Source: Hymenobacter perfusus (GTDB lineage Bacteria; Bacteroidota; Bacteroidia; Cytophagales; Hymenobacteraceae). From it: a DNA stretch of 64,000 nucleotides. A program made the position numbers and the translations under genes. How positions within the stretch are numbered: the stretch's first letter is position 1; every line of letters starts with the position of its first letter. The stretch spans positions 682,001-746,000 of the forward strand of contig NZ_RWIU01000001.1 in assembly GCF_003944765.1 (NCBI RefSeq), in the 5' to 3' direction. Positions 43,621 through 52,876 of this stretch are shown in pieces. Under the pieces are notes generated by a model. That model was given only the letters and a program-made list of their open reading frames with translations, was not told the DNA's origin and made no database searches.

Positions 43621-46600
43621 ATGGCGGAAGCAGCAACCAAACGGCTGAATCAGGCGGCCAAAGACCTGAACGTTGGCTTGTCCACAATCGTGGATTTTCT
43701 GGCGGGAAAAGGGCATTCCATCGAAAACAAACCCACGACAAAGCTGTCGTCCGAGCAGGTTTCCCTGCTGGAGAAGGCTTTTGCGTCGTCGGCGCAGGAT
43801 AAGATGGAGGCTGCCAAAGTGAGCCAGGCCAAGCGCCAGAGCGAGCTGGAAGCCGCTGCGGCGCAGTCGGCCCAGGCCCGCGCGGCTGAACCCGCCGCCC
43901 CCAAACCCGCCCCGGCACCCGCTGCCCCGGCGGCTAAACCGGTTGCGCCGGTTGCAGCTCCCGCGCCTCAGCCGGCCCCGGCCGCCGAGGCTCCCAAACC
44001 CGTCTCTGCTCCTACGACGGCCCCCGCGCCGGTTGAGGAGCCAGCCCGCGTTCCGGGCCTGAAAGTGCTGGGTAAAATCGAACTGGACTCGAAAGGCCGC
44101 CCCGTGCGCCCTGCCGCTCCTCAGCCTGCCCCAGCCGCCGAGGCTCCCAAGTCAGCGCCGGTTGCGGAAGCCCCTAAAGCGCCCGAGCCCGTTAAAGCAG
44201 CAGAAGCACCTAAGGCTCCTACTGCACCCGTTGCGGAAGCCCCTAAAGCGCCTGAACCAGCCAAAGCACCGGAAGCTCCCAAGGCTCCTGCTGAGCCGGT
44301 TGCGGCTGCTCCCGAAACGCCCAAAGCTCCGGCAGCTCCTAAGCCAACCGCTGCACCGGTAGCCGAGGCTCCGAAAGCAGCCGTTCCGACTGAAACTCCG
44401 CACGCTGCTGCCCCAGCAGCCACGGAGACGACGGAAGAAGGCACCATTGTAGCCAAAGCCGATCAGTTGAAAGGCCTCACGGTACTCGGTAAAATTGAAC
44501 TGCCCCTCGATTCGTCGCGGCGGGGCAGTGGAGGTCGCGGGGCTCGTCCCGTAGCATCCTCCGACGTGCGCAAGAGTGGTCTTGGTGGTGGCGGTGCTGG
44601 TGCCGATAAGAAGAAGCGTCAGCGTATCCCCATGTCGGGTCCCGGTCAGCAGGGCGGTGGCACGAGTGCTCCCGGTCAGCAGGGTGGCGGCAACCGCCCC
44701 ACCGGCACCGGCCCGATGGGTAACAACCGGCCCGGTGGTCCCGGCGGAAACCGTCCGGGTGGTCCCGGCGGGAACCGCCCCGGTCAGCAGGGTGGTGGCA
44801 ACCGTCAGCCCGCTCCGGCCCTCACGCCCGAACAGAACGACAAGCAGATTCAGGAGCAGATCAAGGCCACGCTGGCCAAGCTCAGCGGCGGCCGGGGTGG
44901 CCAGCAGCAGAACCGCGCCAAGTATCGTCGCGACAAGCGCAACATGGCCGCTGAGGACCGCGAGGCCCTGCGCGCCCAGAACGAGCTGGATGCCAAAACG
45001 CTGAAAGTAACCGAGTTCATTTCGGCCAACGACCTGGCGTCGTTCATGGATGTTTCGGTGAATGATGTGATTAAGGTGTGCCTCAACATGGGCATGTTCG
45101 TATCTATCAACCAGCGCCTCGACGCCGAAGCTATTACGGTTATTGCCGACGAATTCGGTTACGATGTGGAGTTCCTGTCCGCTGAGGAAGAGGACACGAC
45201 CATCGAAATCGAAGACAACGAAGAGGATCTGCAGCCACGGGCTCCCATCGTGACCATCATGGGTCACGTCGACCACGGTAAGACCTCTTTGCTTGACTAC
45301 ATCCGGAGCGCCAGCGTAGCCAAAGGCGAAGCCGGCGGTATCACCCAGCACATCGGGGCCTACGACGTGATGACCAAATCGGGCAAGCGCGTAACATTCC
45401 TCGATACACCGGGTCACGAAGCGTTTACCGCCATGCGTGCCCGGGGTGCCAAGGTGACGGACATTGCCATCATTGTGGTAGCGGCCGACGACTCGGTAAT
45501 GCCGCAGACGAAGGAAGCCATCAACCACGCCCAGGCGGCTGGGGTGCCCATCATCATTGCGCTCAACAAAATTGACAAGCCCGGTGCAAACCCCGATAAG
45601 GTGCGCGAGGAGCTGTCGGTTGTGAACGTGCTGGTAGAAGAATGGGGTGGTAAGTACCAGAGCCAGGAAGTATCGGCCAAAACCGGTATTGGTATCGACG
45701 ACCTGCTGGAGAAAGTTCTGCTGGAAGCCGAGATTCTGGAACTGAAAGCCAACCCCGACCGCAACGCGGTAGGTACGGTTATCGAAGCCTCGCTTGATAA
45801 AGGCCGCGGTTACGTAACTACCATTCTGGTACAGACCGGCACTATGAAAGTGGGCGACATGGTATTGGCGGGGCCGCACTTCGGCCGCGTGAAGGCCATG
45901 ACCGACCATCGGGGTAAAAAGATGAAACAGGCCGGCCCGGCAACTCCGGTGCAGGTACTGGGTCTGACGGGTGCTCCCCAGGCCGGTGACAAGATTCAGG
46001 TGATGGAAACGGAGCGCGAAGCTCGTGAACTGGCTACGCAGCGTCAGCAGCTGGCCCGTGAGCAGAGCATGCGCACCAAGAAGCACATCACCCTCGATGA
46101 AATTGGTCGCCGTCTGGCTATCGGCTCGTTCAAGGAGCTCAACGTCATTGTGAAAGGCGACGTGGATGGCTCGGTGGAAGCACTGGCCGACTCCCTGCTG
46201 AAACTGAGCACGCCGGAAGTAGCCGTGAACATCCTCAGCAAAGGCGTGGGTGCCATTTCGGAAACCGACGTGTTGCTGGCCTCGGCTTCCGACGCCATCA
46301 TCATCGGCTTCCAGGTGCGGCCTTCGCAGAGTGCCCGCAAGCTGGCCGAACAGGAGCAGATCGACATCCGCCTCTACTCGATTATCTACAACGCCATCAA
46401 CGAGGTGAAGGATGCCATGGAAGGCATGCTAGCCCCGACGGTGAAGGAAGTGGTAGTAGCCAACGCCGAGATTCGTCAGGTGTTCAACATCACCAAAGTG
46501 GGCGCCATTGGTGGCTGCATGGTGACGGATGGCACCTTCACCCGCAAAACCAAGGTGCGGCTCGTGCGCAACGGTATTGTGGTGTACTCGGGCGAAATCA

Positions 46601-46743
46601 AAGACCTCAAGCGTTACAAAGACGACGTGTCGGAAGTGCGCCAGGGCTACGAGTGCGGTATTTCGCTTAAGAACTTCGATGACCTCCAGGAGAACGACAA
46701 TATCGAAGGCTTCGAAGAGCAGGAAGTGAAACGGACGCTGTAA
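43621..46743 (+). CDS. infB: Translation initiation factor IF-2
   Basis: A 1040-residue GTPase that delivers initiator tRNA. Start [32 protein letters not shown] (IF2 N-terminal module) at 43621; an upstream in-frame codon overlaps the promoter. Residues about 70-285 are an unusually long Ala/Pro/Lys low-complexity arm with repeats such as [12 protein letters not shown] Gly/Asn/Arg-rich arm ([13 protein letters not shown], about 335-400) follows. The second IF2_N module is near 460-510 and the G domain starts at G548 (GHVDHGKT), with DTPGHEAF and NKID. Domains II, III and IV are complete, ending EEQEVKRTL. The arm is longer and more repetitive than in typical IF2. Confidence 0.96.
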   Translation: MAEAATKRLNQAAKDLNVGLSTIVDFLAGKGHSIENKPTTKLSSEQVSLLEKAFASSAQDKMEAAKVSQAKRQSELEAAAAQSAQARAAEPAAPKPAPAPAAPAAKPVAPVAAPAPQPAPAAEAPKPVSAPTTAPAPVEEPARVPGLKVLGKIELDSKGRPVRPAAPQPAPAAEAPKSAPVAEAPKAPEPVKAAEAPKAPTAPVAEAPKAPEPAKAPEAPKAPAEPVAAAPETPKAPAAPKPTAAPVAEAPKAAVPTETPHAAAPAATETTEEGTIVAKADQLKGLTVLGKIELPLDSSRRGSGGRGARPVASSDVRKSGLGGGGAGADKKKRQRIPMSGPGQQGGGTSAPGQQGGGNRPTGTGPMGNNRPGGPGGNRPGGPGGNRPGQQGGGNRQPAPALTPEQNDKQIQEQIKATLAKLSGGRGGQQQNRAKYRRDKRNMAAEDREALRAQNELDAKTLKVTEFISANDLASFMDVSVNDVIKVCLNMGMFVSINQRLDAEAITVIADEFGYDVEFLSAEEEDTTIEIEDNEEDLQPRAPIVTIMGHVDHGKTSLLDYIRSASVAKGEAGGITQHIGAYDVMTKSGKRVTFLDTPGHEAFTAMRARGAKVTDIAIIVVAADDSVMPQTKEAINHAQAAGVPIIIALNKIDKPGANPDKVREELSVVNVLVEEWGGKYQSQEVSAKTGIGIDDLLEKVLLEAEILELKANPDRNAVGTVIEASLDKGRGYVTTILVQTGTMKVGDMVLAGPHFGRVKAMTDHRGKKMKQAGPATPVQVLGLTGAPQAGDKIQVMETEREARELATQRQQLAREQSMRTKKHITLDEIGRRLAIGSFKELNVIVKGDVDGSVEALADSLLKLSTPEVAVNILSKGVGAISETDVLLASASDAIIIGFQVRPSQSARKLAEQEQIDIRLYSIIYNAINEVKDAMEGMLAPTVKEVVVANAEIRQVFNITKVGAIGGCMVTDGTFTRKTKVRLVRNGIVVYSGEIKDLKRYKDDVSEVRQGYECGISLKNFDDLQENDNIEGFEEQEVKRTL

Positions 46744-46770
46744 GCGGTCAGAACCTTCCGGACCTTCTAC

Positions 46771-46808
46771 ACGGGCCCCGACCAACACTGGTCGGGGCCC
46801 GTTTTATT
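46771..46808 (+). terminator. Intrinsic terminator of rimP-nusA-infB
   Basis: ACGGGCCCCGACCA / TGGTCGGGGCCCGT, ACAC loop, then TTTTATTT, 28 bases after infB. Confidence 0.9.
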
Positions 46809-47040
46809 TAAGTATCATCTGTTTACTATATTCACATCATTATGTTATTGCCGGTAGTTGGTGAGAAACGTAATTTTGAATCGGTTCAGGAATTTATTGT
46901 ATCCGAAACCAAGCCCGATAGTTCGTTGCCTATTCTGGACACAAACAGGGAAACAACTGGGGACAGATACTCATCTGCCTTGTATCCGGACGACAATCAG
47001 GCTACCCAGGTAACTGTTTCGCACTTTTTCTTTTCTGCTT
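46809..47040. other. Intergenic stretch without secure gene
   Basis: AT-richer sequence with an open frame from 46842 that runs into the next feature but has no recognisable domain or coding bias. No RNA was recognised. Confidence 0.4.
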
Positions 47041-47295
47041 ATGCACACCCGCATCTGCCTGCTAAGCCTGCTGCTGCCGGAACTTGTAAGCTGCACGCAT
47101 CTGCCCGAGTCTACTATTGCACGCTACGAGTATCCGGAGGCTGGACCTATGCGGCGAAGCATGGTGGCAGATTCGTTCCGGCCGCTACCAGTCGCTCCTA
47201 TTGCTCTCCGGCCCGACACATTCCGCAAAGCAGCGGCCGTTAATCTGCACTCCCCTCAGACCAGTTGGCCCTCTCTGGCCCGTCCTCGTCACTAA
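47041..47295 (+). CDS. Possible small lipoprotein
   Basis: An 84-codon frame with MHTRICLLSLLLPELVSC at its start, which is a plausible lipoprotein signal (lipobox L-V-S-C). The rest (PEAGPMRRSMVADSFRPLPVAPIALRPDT...) has no family features and is Pro/Arg-rich. A terminator lies 70 bases downstream. No strong promoter seen. It could equally be a chance open frame. Confidence 0.35.
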   Translation: MHTRICLLSLLLPELVSCTHLPESTIARYEYPEAGPMRRSMVADSFRPLPVAPIALRPDTFRKAAAVNLHSPQTSWPSLARPRH

Positions 47296-47362
47296 CGTTC
47301 TTCTTTATTCTTTCTTCGGCTCCGCTGGGGGCGAACGGTGGCCCTGGTACCGCCGAGGAAAC

Positions 47363-47396
47363 AAAAAGCCCCGGGGCGTTGCGCCGGGGCTTTTTC
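47363..47396. terminator. Intrinsic terminator
   Basis: AAAAAGCCCCGG, short loop, CCGGGGCTTTTT; it serves the possible lipoprotein gene and perhaps the convergent gene at 47427. Confidence 0.85.
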
Positions 47397-47426
47397 TATA
47401 CCTAAATATCCGAGACTTTTCTGAGC

Positions 47427-47888
47427 TTAGAAGAACAGGAAATGCTTTTTCTTCTTGTGGCTCAATGGCTTGCCTTTGGGGTCCACAAAACCAGCCGCCC
47501 GCGTCTGGCCCCGTTTCTGTCGGGCCGTGCCGATGCGATTATCCTTGAACTTGCGGACCGCGAAACCACCGGCGCCCTTTTCAAACTGCCGGGCCGGACC
47601 GGCCGAACGACCAAAACTGGTGTTCGCCGTACCCATTCCGGAACGCGCTTCCAGCACTTCCATCTGCTGGTCGCGCTTTACCTCGTCGGGGTTCATGCTC
47701 ATGCGGCGCTGCATGCGGGTGATATCCGTAGCTGAGGCTTTCCGGTTTTTGCGCAGGCCTTCCGCGTTGGCCCGCTCCGTCTGTACGGGGCTGGTGGCGC
47801 GGGCGGTAGCCGTGTTCTGGGCGTGGGCAACAGGGGCCAGCAGCAGGCCAGCGGCGGTAACCACCAAAGCAGAAAGCAACTTCTTCAT
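47427..47888 (-). CDS. Small basic secreted protein, unknown function
   Basis: A 153-residue protein with signal peptide MKKLLSALVVTAAGLLLAPVAHA cut before QNTATA. The mature part is rich in Arg, Lys, Ala and Gln (ATSPVQTERANAEGLRKNRKASATDITRMQRRMSMNPDEVKRDQQMEVLEARSGMG...) with a coiled-coil-like helix in the middle. It ends in a strongly basic stretch, SHKKKKHFLFF. No domain recognised. A TAAAGGTA (TACCTTTA) box at 47977-47984 is about 90 bases upstream on its strand. Confidence 0.75.
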   Translation of the reverse strand: MKKLLSALVVTAAGLLLAPVAHAQNTATARATSPVQTERANAEGLRKNRKASATDITRMQRRMSMNPDEVKRDQQMEVLEARSGMGTANTSFGRSAGPARQFEKGAGGFAVRKFKDNRIGTARQKRGQTRAAGFVDPKGKPLSHKKKKHFLFF

Positions 47889-47976
47889 ATCAGGAAAAAA
47901 GGCAAAAACCGGGAGCCGCTCCCTCCTACGTACTATCCAACGCGGCGGCTGTTTGGTGGGGTGAACGAGTGACTGT

Positions 47977-47984
47977 TAAAGGTA
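47977..47984 (-). promoter_or_regulatory. Candidate -7 box of the basic secreted protein gene
   Basis: Minus-strand TACCTTTA, one base from consensus, 89 bases upstream of the start at 47888. Confidence 0.35.
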
Positions 47985-47996
47985 GTTCAAATCCGG

Positions 47997-48989
47997 CTAA
48001 AACTTGTAAGTCAGCCCGATACCCAGGGTTTCCTTGAACTGAATGCGACGGCCCCGGTCGTCGGGAATTCCATCTTCATTGCGGTCCAACGGAACCAGAA
48101 TGTCATCGTCGTACACCAGTAACGTGGTAACGCTGGCACTCACGAATCTATTCACTTTGAAATCAATCAGGTTCTCCCAGTTCACATCAATATTCTGGGG
48201 GTTGTGAAAGTAGTTGCTGAACAGTTCCAGCCGGGTGGTGTAGGTGATGTTGGGCCCGAGTACATGGCGGTAGCGGGCATTGAGGTAGGCCCCCATTTCC
48301 TCCCGCAGCCGTTCCCCGGTGCCCGGCAGCAGCACACCATCGGCCCCGAGCCGGGCTCCGCGCACCCCGAAGGAACCGGCGTCGGCCAGGCCCTGATCGG
48401 CTACCACAGTAAACTTACCGGTTGCGGGAGACAGCAGCAGCGAGAAATCGGTGTTGGGTCGGTATTCGACGCCCAACGAAGCCAGAATGTAGGCCGGCGC
48501 AAAGAACTTCGACAGCAGCGAGTCGGGCTTGTCGAAGGAATTGGTGGGCGTGAGCTGGGTTTTGAGGTTCACCTGGGCTGCGTATGAAAGCGTGGTGGTA
48601 AACTGCCGGGCGTAGCGGCCATTGAGCTCCAGCCGGTCGTCGTTCTTGCGCAGGCGGCTTTTGCCCGCCTTAAGCAGGCCATATACGAAGTTGCCGGCCA
48701 GATCAAACGTATGCTCGGGGCCCCGGTAGTGCAAAAACGTGTTGCCCGAGGCCAGCAACGACAACGAGCTTTGGCCGCCGGGTGCCCAGTTGCGCAGGCT
48801 CACCTGACTGAAGTTGAGCGTGCCCGCGCCCCCGCGCCGCCAGCCGCGCACGGTATCTACCTCAGCCGATATTTTGTAGGCCGGTAACGGGGCCGGCGCG
48901 CGATTGGGCACGTCGGTCTGGGCCTGAGCGGATGTAAACGGCAGGGCCAGCAGCAGCGCGCTGAGGCGGGACAGAGGGGAAGAAAGCAT
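47997..48989 (-). CDS. DUF3078 domain-containing protein
   Basis: A 330-residue exported protein, signal peptide MLSSPLSRLSALLLALPFTSAQA. The mature part begins W-R-x-G-G-A-G-T-L-N-F-S-Q-V-S-L-R-N-W-A-P-G-G, the recognisable DUF3078 opening, and continues as amphipathic strands (SSLSLLASGNTFLHYRG, LELNGRYARQFTTTLSYAAQVNLK, YTTRLELFSNYFHNP) ending ETLGIGLTYKF. The terminal Phe after a strand suggests an outer-membrane beta-barrel. Function unknown. A TAATTTTG box lies about 60 bases upstream. Confidence 0.9.
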   Translation of the reverse strand: MLSSPLSRLSALLLALPFTSAQAQTDVPNRAPAPLPAYKISAEVDTVRGWRRGGAGTLNFSQVSLRNWAPGGQSSLSLLASGNTFLHYRGPEHTFDLAGNFVYGLLKAGKSRLRKNDDRLELNGRYARQFTTTLSYAAQVNLKTQLTPTNSFDKPDSLLSKFFAPAYILASLGVEYRPNTDFSLLLSPATGKFTVVADQGLADAGSFGVRGARLGADGVLLPGTGERLREEMGAYLNARYRHVLGPNITYTTRLELFSNYFHNPQNIDVNWENLIDFKVNRFVSASVTTLLVYDDDILVPLDRNEDGIPDDRGRRIQFKETLGIGLTYKF

Positions 48990-49049
48990 GGGCAGAGAGA
49001 GTTACATAGCAAGGCCGGCTCCCATCCAGCGCGCTGAACAAAAGCCGGC

Positions 49050-49057
49050 CAAAATTA
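49050..49057 (-). promoter_or_regulatory. -7 box of the DUF3078 gene
   Basis: Minus-strand TAATTTTG, an exact match, 61 bases upstream of the start at 48989; it lies just downstream of mscL's stop. Confidence 0.45.
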
Positions 49058-49069
49058 CGCGGGCGGCAA

Positions 49070-49492
49070 CTACGCGCGGTTGCGCAGCGCGTCGCGGATT
49101 TCCATAAGCAGCGCCTGATCTTTGGTTGGACCGGGCTCGGTCACGACGACTTCCTGGGGCTTTTTGAAGCGGTTGGCCAGCTTCACAATCCAGAAAATAG
49201 CAAAGGCCATCAGCAGGAAGGTAATTACGGCATTCAGGAATAAGCCGTAATTAATGGTGGCGGCTTTGGCATCCTGGGCAGCTTTTAAGGAGTTATACGT
49301 ATTACCATCGAGGGCCAAATACCATTCCTTGAAGTCCAGGCCACCGGTCAGCAGCGTGAGCACCGGCATCAGGATATCATCCGTGAGCGACGTCACAATT
49401 TTACCAAAGGCTCCGCCGATGATAACACCCACTGCCAGATCGAGCACGTTGCCCTTGGAGATAAACTCTTTGAATTCGGAGACAAAGCCCAT
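49070..49492 (-). CDS. mscL: Large-conductance mechanosensitive channel
   Basis: A 140-residue channel releasing solutes under membrane tension. [37 protein letters not shown] is the N-terminal amphipathic helix plus pore-lining TM1, ending in DDILMP. The periplasmic loop [34 protein letters not shown] follows, then TM2 ([26 protein letters not shown]) and a cytoplasmic helix with ...[13 protein letters not shown]. Normal length. Confidence 0.96.
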   Translation of the reverse strand: MGFVSEFKEFISKGNVLDLAVGVIIGGAFGKIVTSLTDDILMPVLTLLTGGLDFKEWYLALDGNTYNSLKAAQDAKAATINYGLFLNAVITFLLMAFAIFWIVKLANRFKKPQEVVVTEPGPTKDQALLMEIRDALRNRA

Positions 49493-49703
49493 GTTTTGGA
49501 AGTATTTGGAAGTGAGACAGTAAGAGACAGACGGGTAAATATAGAAATTTCCGCATCTGGTGCCAGTGTTTTGCTAACCGTAGCAAAAGTGCGGTTCCCG
49601 GCCGGTGACTACTCCCGGTTTTCGCTTAACCGGCCCCGTTGCCCGTTAAATTGCGGCCGGATCCACCGGAGCGCATGGGCCGGCCCCGGGTGCCAATTCA
49701 TTC

Positions 49704-49711
49704 TATCTTTG
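49704..49711 (+). promoter_or_regulatory. -7 box of the enoyl-CoA hydratase gene
   Basis: TATCTTTG, an exact match, 34 bases before the start at 49746. Confidence 0.55.
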
Positions 49712-49745
49712 CCGCCATTACTTGCCCACGCCACCTCTCCCAACC

Positions 49746-50534
49746 ATGACGTCCTTCACCAACCTACTCTATCAGCCGGAGCCCGAAACCGGCATTCTGG
49801 TTCTCACCGTCAACCGCCCCGACAAGCTCAACGCCCTAAACGCGGCTACGATTGAGGAAATCCGGGCCGCCGTGCAACTGGGCCTCGACGATGCCACCGT
49901 ACGCGGCATGATCCTGACGGGCAGCGGCGAGAAGTCGTTTGTGGCCGGGGCCGATATTGCCGAGCTGACGAAGCTGGACGACGTATCGGGCCGGCGGGCT
50001 GCCTTGCAGGGCCAGGAGGCGTTCCGGCTGATTGAGCGCAGCCCCAAGCCGATACTAGCGGCCGTGAATGGCTTCGCGCTGGGCGGGGGTTGCGAGCTGG
50101 CTATGGCCTGCCACATGCGCATTGCCGCCGAAAATGCCCGCTTCGGCCAGCCCGAGGTGAACCTGGGCCTGGTACCCGGCTACGGCGGCACCCAGCGCCT
50201 CACCCAGCTCATCGGCAAAGGCAAAGCCATTGAGCTGCTGCTGACTGCCGATATGATCAAGGCCGACGAAGCGTTGCGCCTGGGTCTCGTGAACCATGTT
50301 GTGCCTCAGGCCGAGCTGCTCACTTTTACGCGTCAGTTGCTGCTGCGCATCCTCACTAAAGCCCCCATTGCCGTGGGCCTGTGCCTGGATGCCGTGGACG
50401 CCTACTTTGATAAAGACCGGAACGGCTACCAGGCCGAGGCCGACGCCTTCGCCCGCTGCTTTGCCTCCGAGGACTTTACGGAAGGCACCACCGCTTTCCT
50501 GGAAAAGCGCCCGGCTACGTTCCAGGGAAAGTAA
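49746..50534 (+). CDS. Enoyl-CoA hydratase/isomerase family protein
   Basis: A 262-residue crotonase-fold enzyme. Start MTSFTNLLYQPEPETGILVLTVNRPDKLNALN at 49746, downstream of a perfect -7 box; the in-frame upstream ATG at 49722 lies close to where transcription would begin. SFVAGADIAEL and AAVNGFALGGGCELAMACHMRIA supply the oxyanion hole and first Glu region. FGQPEVNLGLVPGYGGTQRL supplies the second Glu. This motif set fits short-chain enoyl-CoA hydratase. The substrate chain length cannot be told. Single-gene unit. Confidence 0.92.
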   Translation: MTSFTNLLYQPEPETGILVLTVNRPDKLNALNAATIEEIRAAVQLGLDDATVRGMILTGSGEKSFVAGADIAELTKLDDVSGRRAALQGQEAFRLIERSPKPILAAVNGFALGGGCELAMACHMRIAAENARFGQPEVNLGLVPGYGGTQRLTQLIGKGKAIELLLTADMIKADEALRLGLVNHVVPQAELLTFTRQLLLRILTKAPIAVGLCLDAVDAYFDKDRNGYQAEADAFARCFASEDFTEGTTAFLEKRPATFQGK

Positions 50535-50553
50535 AAGGGAAAGGATAAAAAGT

Positions 50554-50606
50554 CAAAGCGTTCCATTCAGCCCGACTTTGAGCGGCTGACCAGGGGCGCT
50601 TTTTCT
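50554..50606 (+). terminator. Probable terminator of the hydratase gene
   Basis: AAAGCG...TCAGCC / GGCTGA...CGCTTT with an imperfect middle, then TTTTCTTTT. Confidence 0.55.
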
Positions 50607-50654
50607 TTTCTGCCTGCCTTTGCTCACTCTCTTTTACTTTTTACCTCTTTCTAC

Positions 50655-52154
50655 ATGAGTATTGCCAAACGGCTGGCTTCACAAACGGCTATTTATGGCG
50701 TGAGCAGCATTGTGGGCCGGGTGCTGAATACGCTGCTGGTACCGGTGTACACGGGCCGGTTTGCGGCGGCCGAGTACGGCATTGTGACGGGGCTGTACGC
50801 CTACGTGTCGTTTCTGAACGTGCTGTTCACCTACGGCATGGAGACTACCTTTTTCCGCTTCGCCAACCGTCCCGATACCGACCGCAGAGAGCTGTACGAC
50901 CGGGTAATGACGCTGCTGCTCATCTCCAGCGTGCTGCTTACTTTGGGGCTGATGCTGCTGGCCCGGCCCCTGATGAGTTTGCTGAGTTTGCCCCCCGGCC
51001 ACGAGCGGTATGCCGTCTGGATTGCGGCCATTCTGGGGCTGGATGCGCTGGCCGCCATTCCGTTTGCCCGGCTGCGGCTGGAAAACAAAGCCCGCAAGTT
51101 TGCCACTATCCGGTTGGCCAATATCCTGTTGAATGTAGGGCTGAACCTGTTTTTCATCGTCCTCTGCCCCGATGTACTAGCCGGCAAATACCTGTCTGCG
51201 CTGCGGCCGTTGGCAGAAACGATGTACGACCCCACCGTGGGCGTGGGCTACGTGTTCCTGTCGAATCTGGCGGCCTCGGCCTTTACGCTGCTGCTGCTGG
51301 GCCGGGAACTGCTGGACATCCGCTTCCGCCTGAGCCTAGAGCCGCTGCGGCCCCTGCTGAAATATGCCTACCCCATCATGCTCATGGGCCTGGCCGGCAT
51401 GGTAAACGAAACGCTGGACCGGATTCTGCTGCCCCGCTGGCTACCCGAAGGGTTCTACCCCGGCCAGAGCAATCTGGCGGCGGTGGGCGTATACGGCGCG
51501 TGTTACAAAATCAGCATTCTGATGAGCCTCGTGATTCAGGCCTTTAAGTACGCTGCCGAACCGTTCTTCTTCGCCCAGAGCACCGACAAAAATTCGCCCC
51601 GCACATTCGCCTTGGTCCTCAAGTGGTTCACGCTGTGCTGCGCTATGCTGTTCGTGAGTGTGAGCGTGAATGTGGAGCTGGTGGCGCAGGTATTTCTGCG
51701 GCGGCCCGAGTATCTGCAGGGCTTGAGCGTGGTGCCGGTGCTGCTGCTGGCCAACCTGTTTCTGGGCGTGTACTGGAACCTCTCGGTGTGGTTTAAGCTC
51801 ACCGACAAAACTTATTACGGCACCTACCTAGGCTTTGCCGGCGCAGTACTAACCGTGGCCCTCAACTTCCTGCTGATTCCGGTGCTGGGCTATATGGGCT
51901 CGGCAATTGCCACCCTAGCCTGCTACTTTATGATGGCGGCCCTGTGCTGGTGGCTGGGCGAACGGCACTACCCGGTTCCTTACCCGGTGGTGCGGCTGCT
52001 GCTATGGCTGGCCGTGGCCGTGGGCACCGTAGCCCTAAGCTGGTGGGTGCCCGTAGCCGAAGGCTGGCTTCGTTACGGTTTCCATGCCCTACTCACGCTG
52101 GGCTTTGTGGGCCTGGTAGCCGCCGTGGAAGGCCGCCGTCTGCGCTCTATCTGA
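50655..52154 (+). CDS. Oligosaccharide flippase family protein (Wzx/MurJ-like)
   Basis: A 499-residue integral membrane protein with about 12-14 helices. MSIAKRLASQTAIYGVSSIVGRVLNTLLVPVYTGRFAAAEYGIVTGLYAYVSFLNVLFTYGMETTFFRFA is the typical polysaccharide-flippase N-terminus. Later segments include PIMLMGLAGMVNETLDRILLPRWL and GVYGACYKISILMSLVIQAFKYAAEPFFFAQ. Such proteins flip lipid-linked sugars across the inner membrane. The sugar nucleotidyltransferase gene two genes downstream supports a role in glycan export; exact substrate unknown. Confidence 0.92.
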   Translation: MSIAKRLASQTAIYGVSSIVGRVLNTLLVPVYTGRFAAAEYGIVTGLYAYVSFLNVLFTYGMETTFFRFANRPDTDRRELYDRVMTLLLISSVLLTLGLMLLARPLMSLLSLPPGHERYAVWIAAILGLDALAAIPFARLRLENKARKFATIRLANILLNVGLNLFFIVLCPDVLAGKYLSALRPLAETMYDPTVGVGYVFLSNLAASAFTLLLLGRELLDIRFRLSLEPLRPLLKYAYPIMLMGLAGMVNETLDRILLPRWLPEGFYPGQSNLAAVGVYGACYKISILMSLVIQAFKYAAEPFFFAQSTDKNSPRTFALVLKWFTLCCAMLFVSVSVNVELVAQVFLRRPEYLQGLSVVPVLLLANLFLGVYWNLSVWFKLTDKTYYGTYLGFAGAVLTVALNFLLIPVLGYMGSAIATLACYFMMAALCWWLGERHYPVPYPVVRLLLWLAVAVGTVALSWWVPVAEGWLRYGFHALLTLGFVGLVAAVEGRRLRSI

Positions 52155-52286
52155 TTTGCGCTACTTGCGGGTTAAACCGCAAAATTCAGCTAGCTTGAGC
52201 CGTTTTTAGGGCAGTTTGCTCAGCGGAATCATCCATTTTTTCCTCGTCAAACCGCAAATTCATCTGTTGCCGAAAGCGCAACTTTT

Positions 52287-52294
52287 TACCTTTG
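52287..52294 (+). promoter_or_regulatory. -7 box of dut
   Basis: TACCTTTG, an exact match, 32 bases before the dut ATG. Confidence 0.55.
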
Positions 52295-52325
52295 CCAGCG
52301 GCAACTGCCTGTGGCCCTTTCTCTC

Positions 52326-52760
52326 ATGCTGATTCCCATCATCAACCACTCCCGGCATCCGCTGCCGGAATACCAGACGGCCCACGCGGCCGGAATGGAC
52401 GTACGCGCCAACCTCCCCGAGCCGGTTACGTTGAAGCCTCTGCAACGCGCCCTCATTCCCACGGGCCTGTTTCTGGAAATTCCAGTCGGTTACGAAATGC
52501 AGGTACGGCCCCGTAGCGGCCTGGCCTACAAGCACGGTATCGGCCTCGTCAACAGCCCCGGCACCATCGATGCCGATTACCGGGGGGAGTTGAAGGTGCT
52601 ACTCGTGAATCTCTCGGATCAGGAGTTTGTGGTACAGGATGGGGAGCGAATTGCGCAGCTGGTGGTAGCCCGCCACGAAACCGTTGCCTGGCAGCCCGTC
52701 GAAGCCCTCTCCGACACCCAGCGCGGCACCGGTGGCTACGGTAGCACTGGCACCGTTTGA
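52326..52760 (+). CDS. dut: dUTP diphosphatase
   Basis: A 144-residue trimeric enzyme that hydrolyses dUTP to dUMP. Motifs in order: [10 protein letters not shown] (1), [11 protein letters not shown] (2), [20 protein letters not shown] (3, catalytic Asp, Tyr), ERIAQLVV (4) and the C-terminal [10 protein letters not shown] (5). Start [14 protein letters not shown] at 52326; a GTG at 52311 is possible but is closer to the promoter box. Full length. The next gene follows after about 116 bases. Confidence 0.96.
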   Translation: MLIPIINHSRHPLPEYQTAHAAGMDVRANLPEPVTLKPLQRALIPTGLFLEIPVGYEMQVRPRSGLAYKHGIGLVNSPGTIDADYRGELKVLLVNLSDQEFVVQDGERIAQLVVARHETVAWQPVEALSDTQRGTGGYGSTGTV

Positions 52761-52876
52761 AGTATGAATGGTGAATTTGGCACTGCTTTCGGCAGTTGTT
52801 CTGCTCACTTGCTGATTCACAATTCATAATTCTTACTTTTTAACTCCGAACTCTTACTTCCTAATTCCTTCCTCAC
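52761..52876. repeat. Inverted AATTC-type tract between dut and the sugar nucleotidyltransferase gene
   Basis: AGTATGAATGGTGAAT (52761-52776) pairs imperfectly with ATTCACAATTCATAATT (52815-52831). A degenerate series AACTCCGAACTCTTACTTCCTAATTCC follows up to the next start. It resembles the tract at 2485-2605 in being built of short degenerate words. Confidence 0.5.

Noticed and set aside
44160..44400. Regular repeats resembling a repeat array in infB
   Set aside because: They are in-frame PVAEAPKAP codon repeats of the IF2 low-complexity arm, without spacers of a CRISPR kind.
44152..46086. Long open frame on the minus strand opposite infB
   Set aside because: Low-complexity, Leu/Arg/Gly-rich translation without domains. 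It is a shadow of infB codon bias in GC-rich DNA.
46842..47243. 133-codon open frame after the infB terminator
   Set aside because: No signal, domain or coding bias; overlaps the better lipoprotein candidate in another frame.
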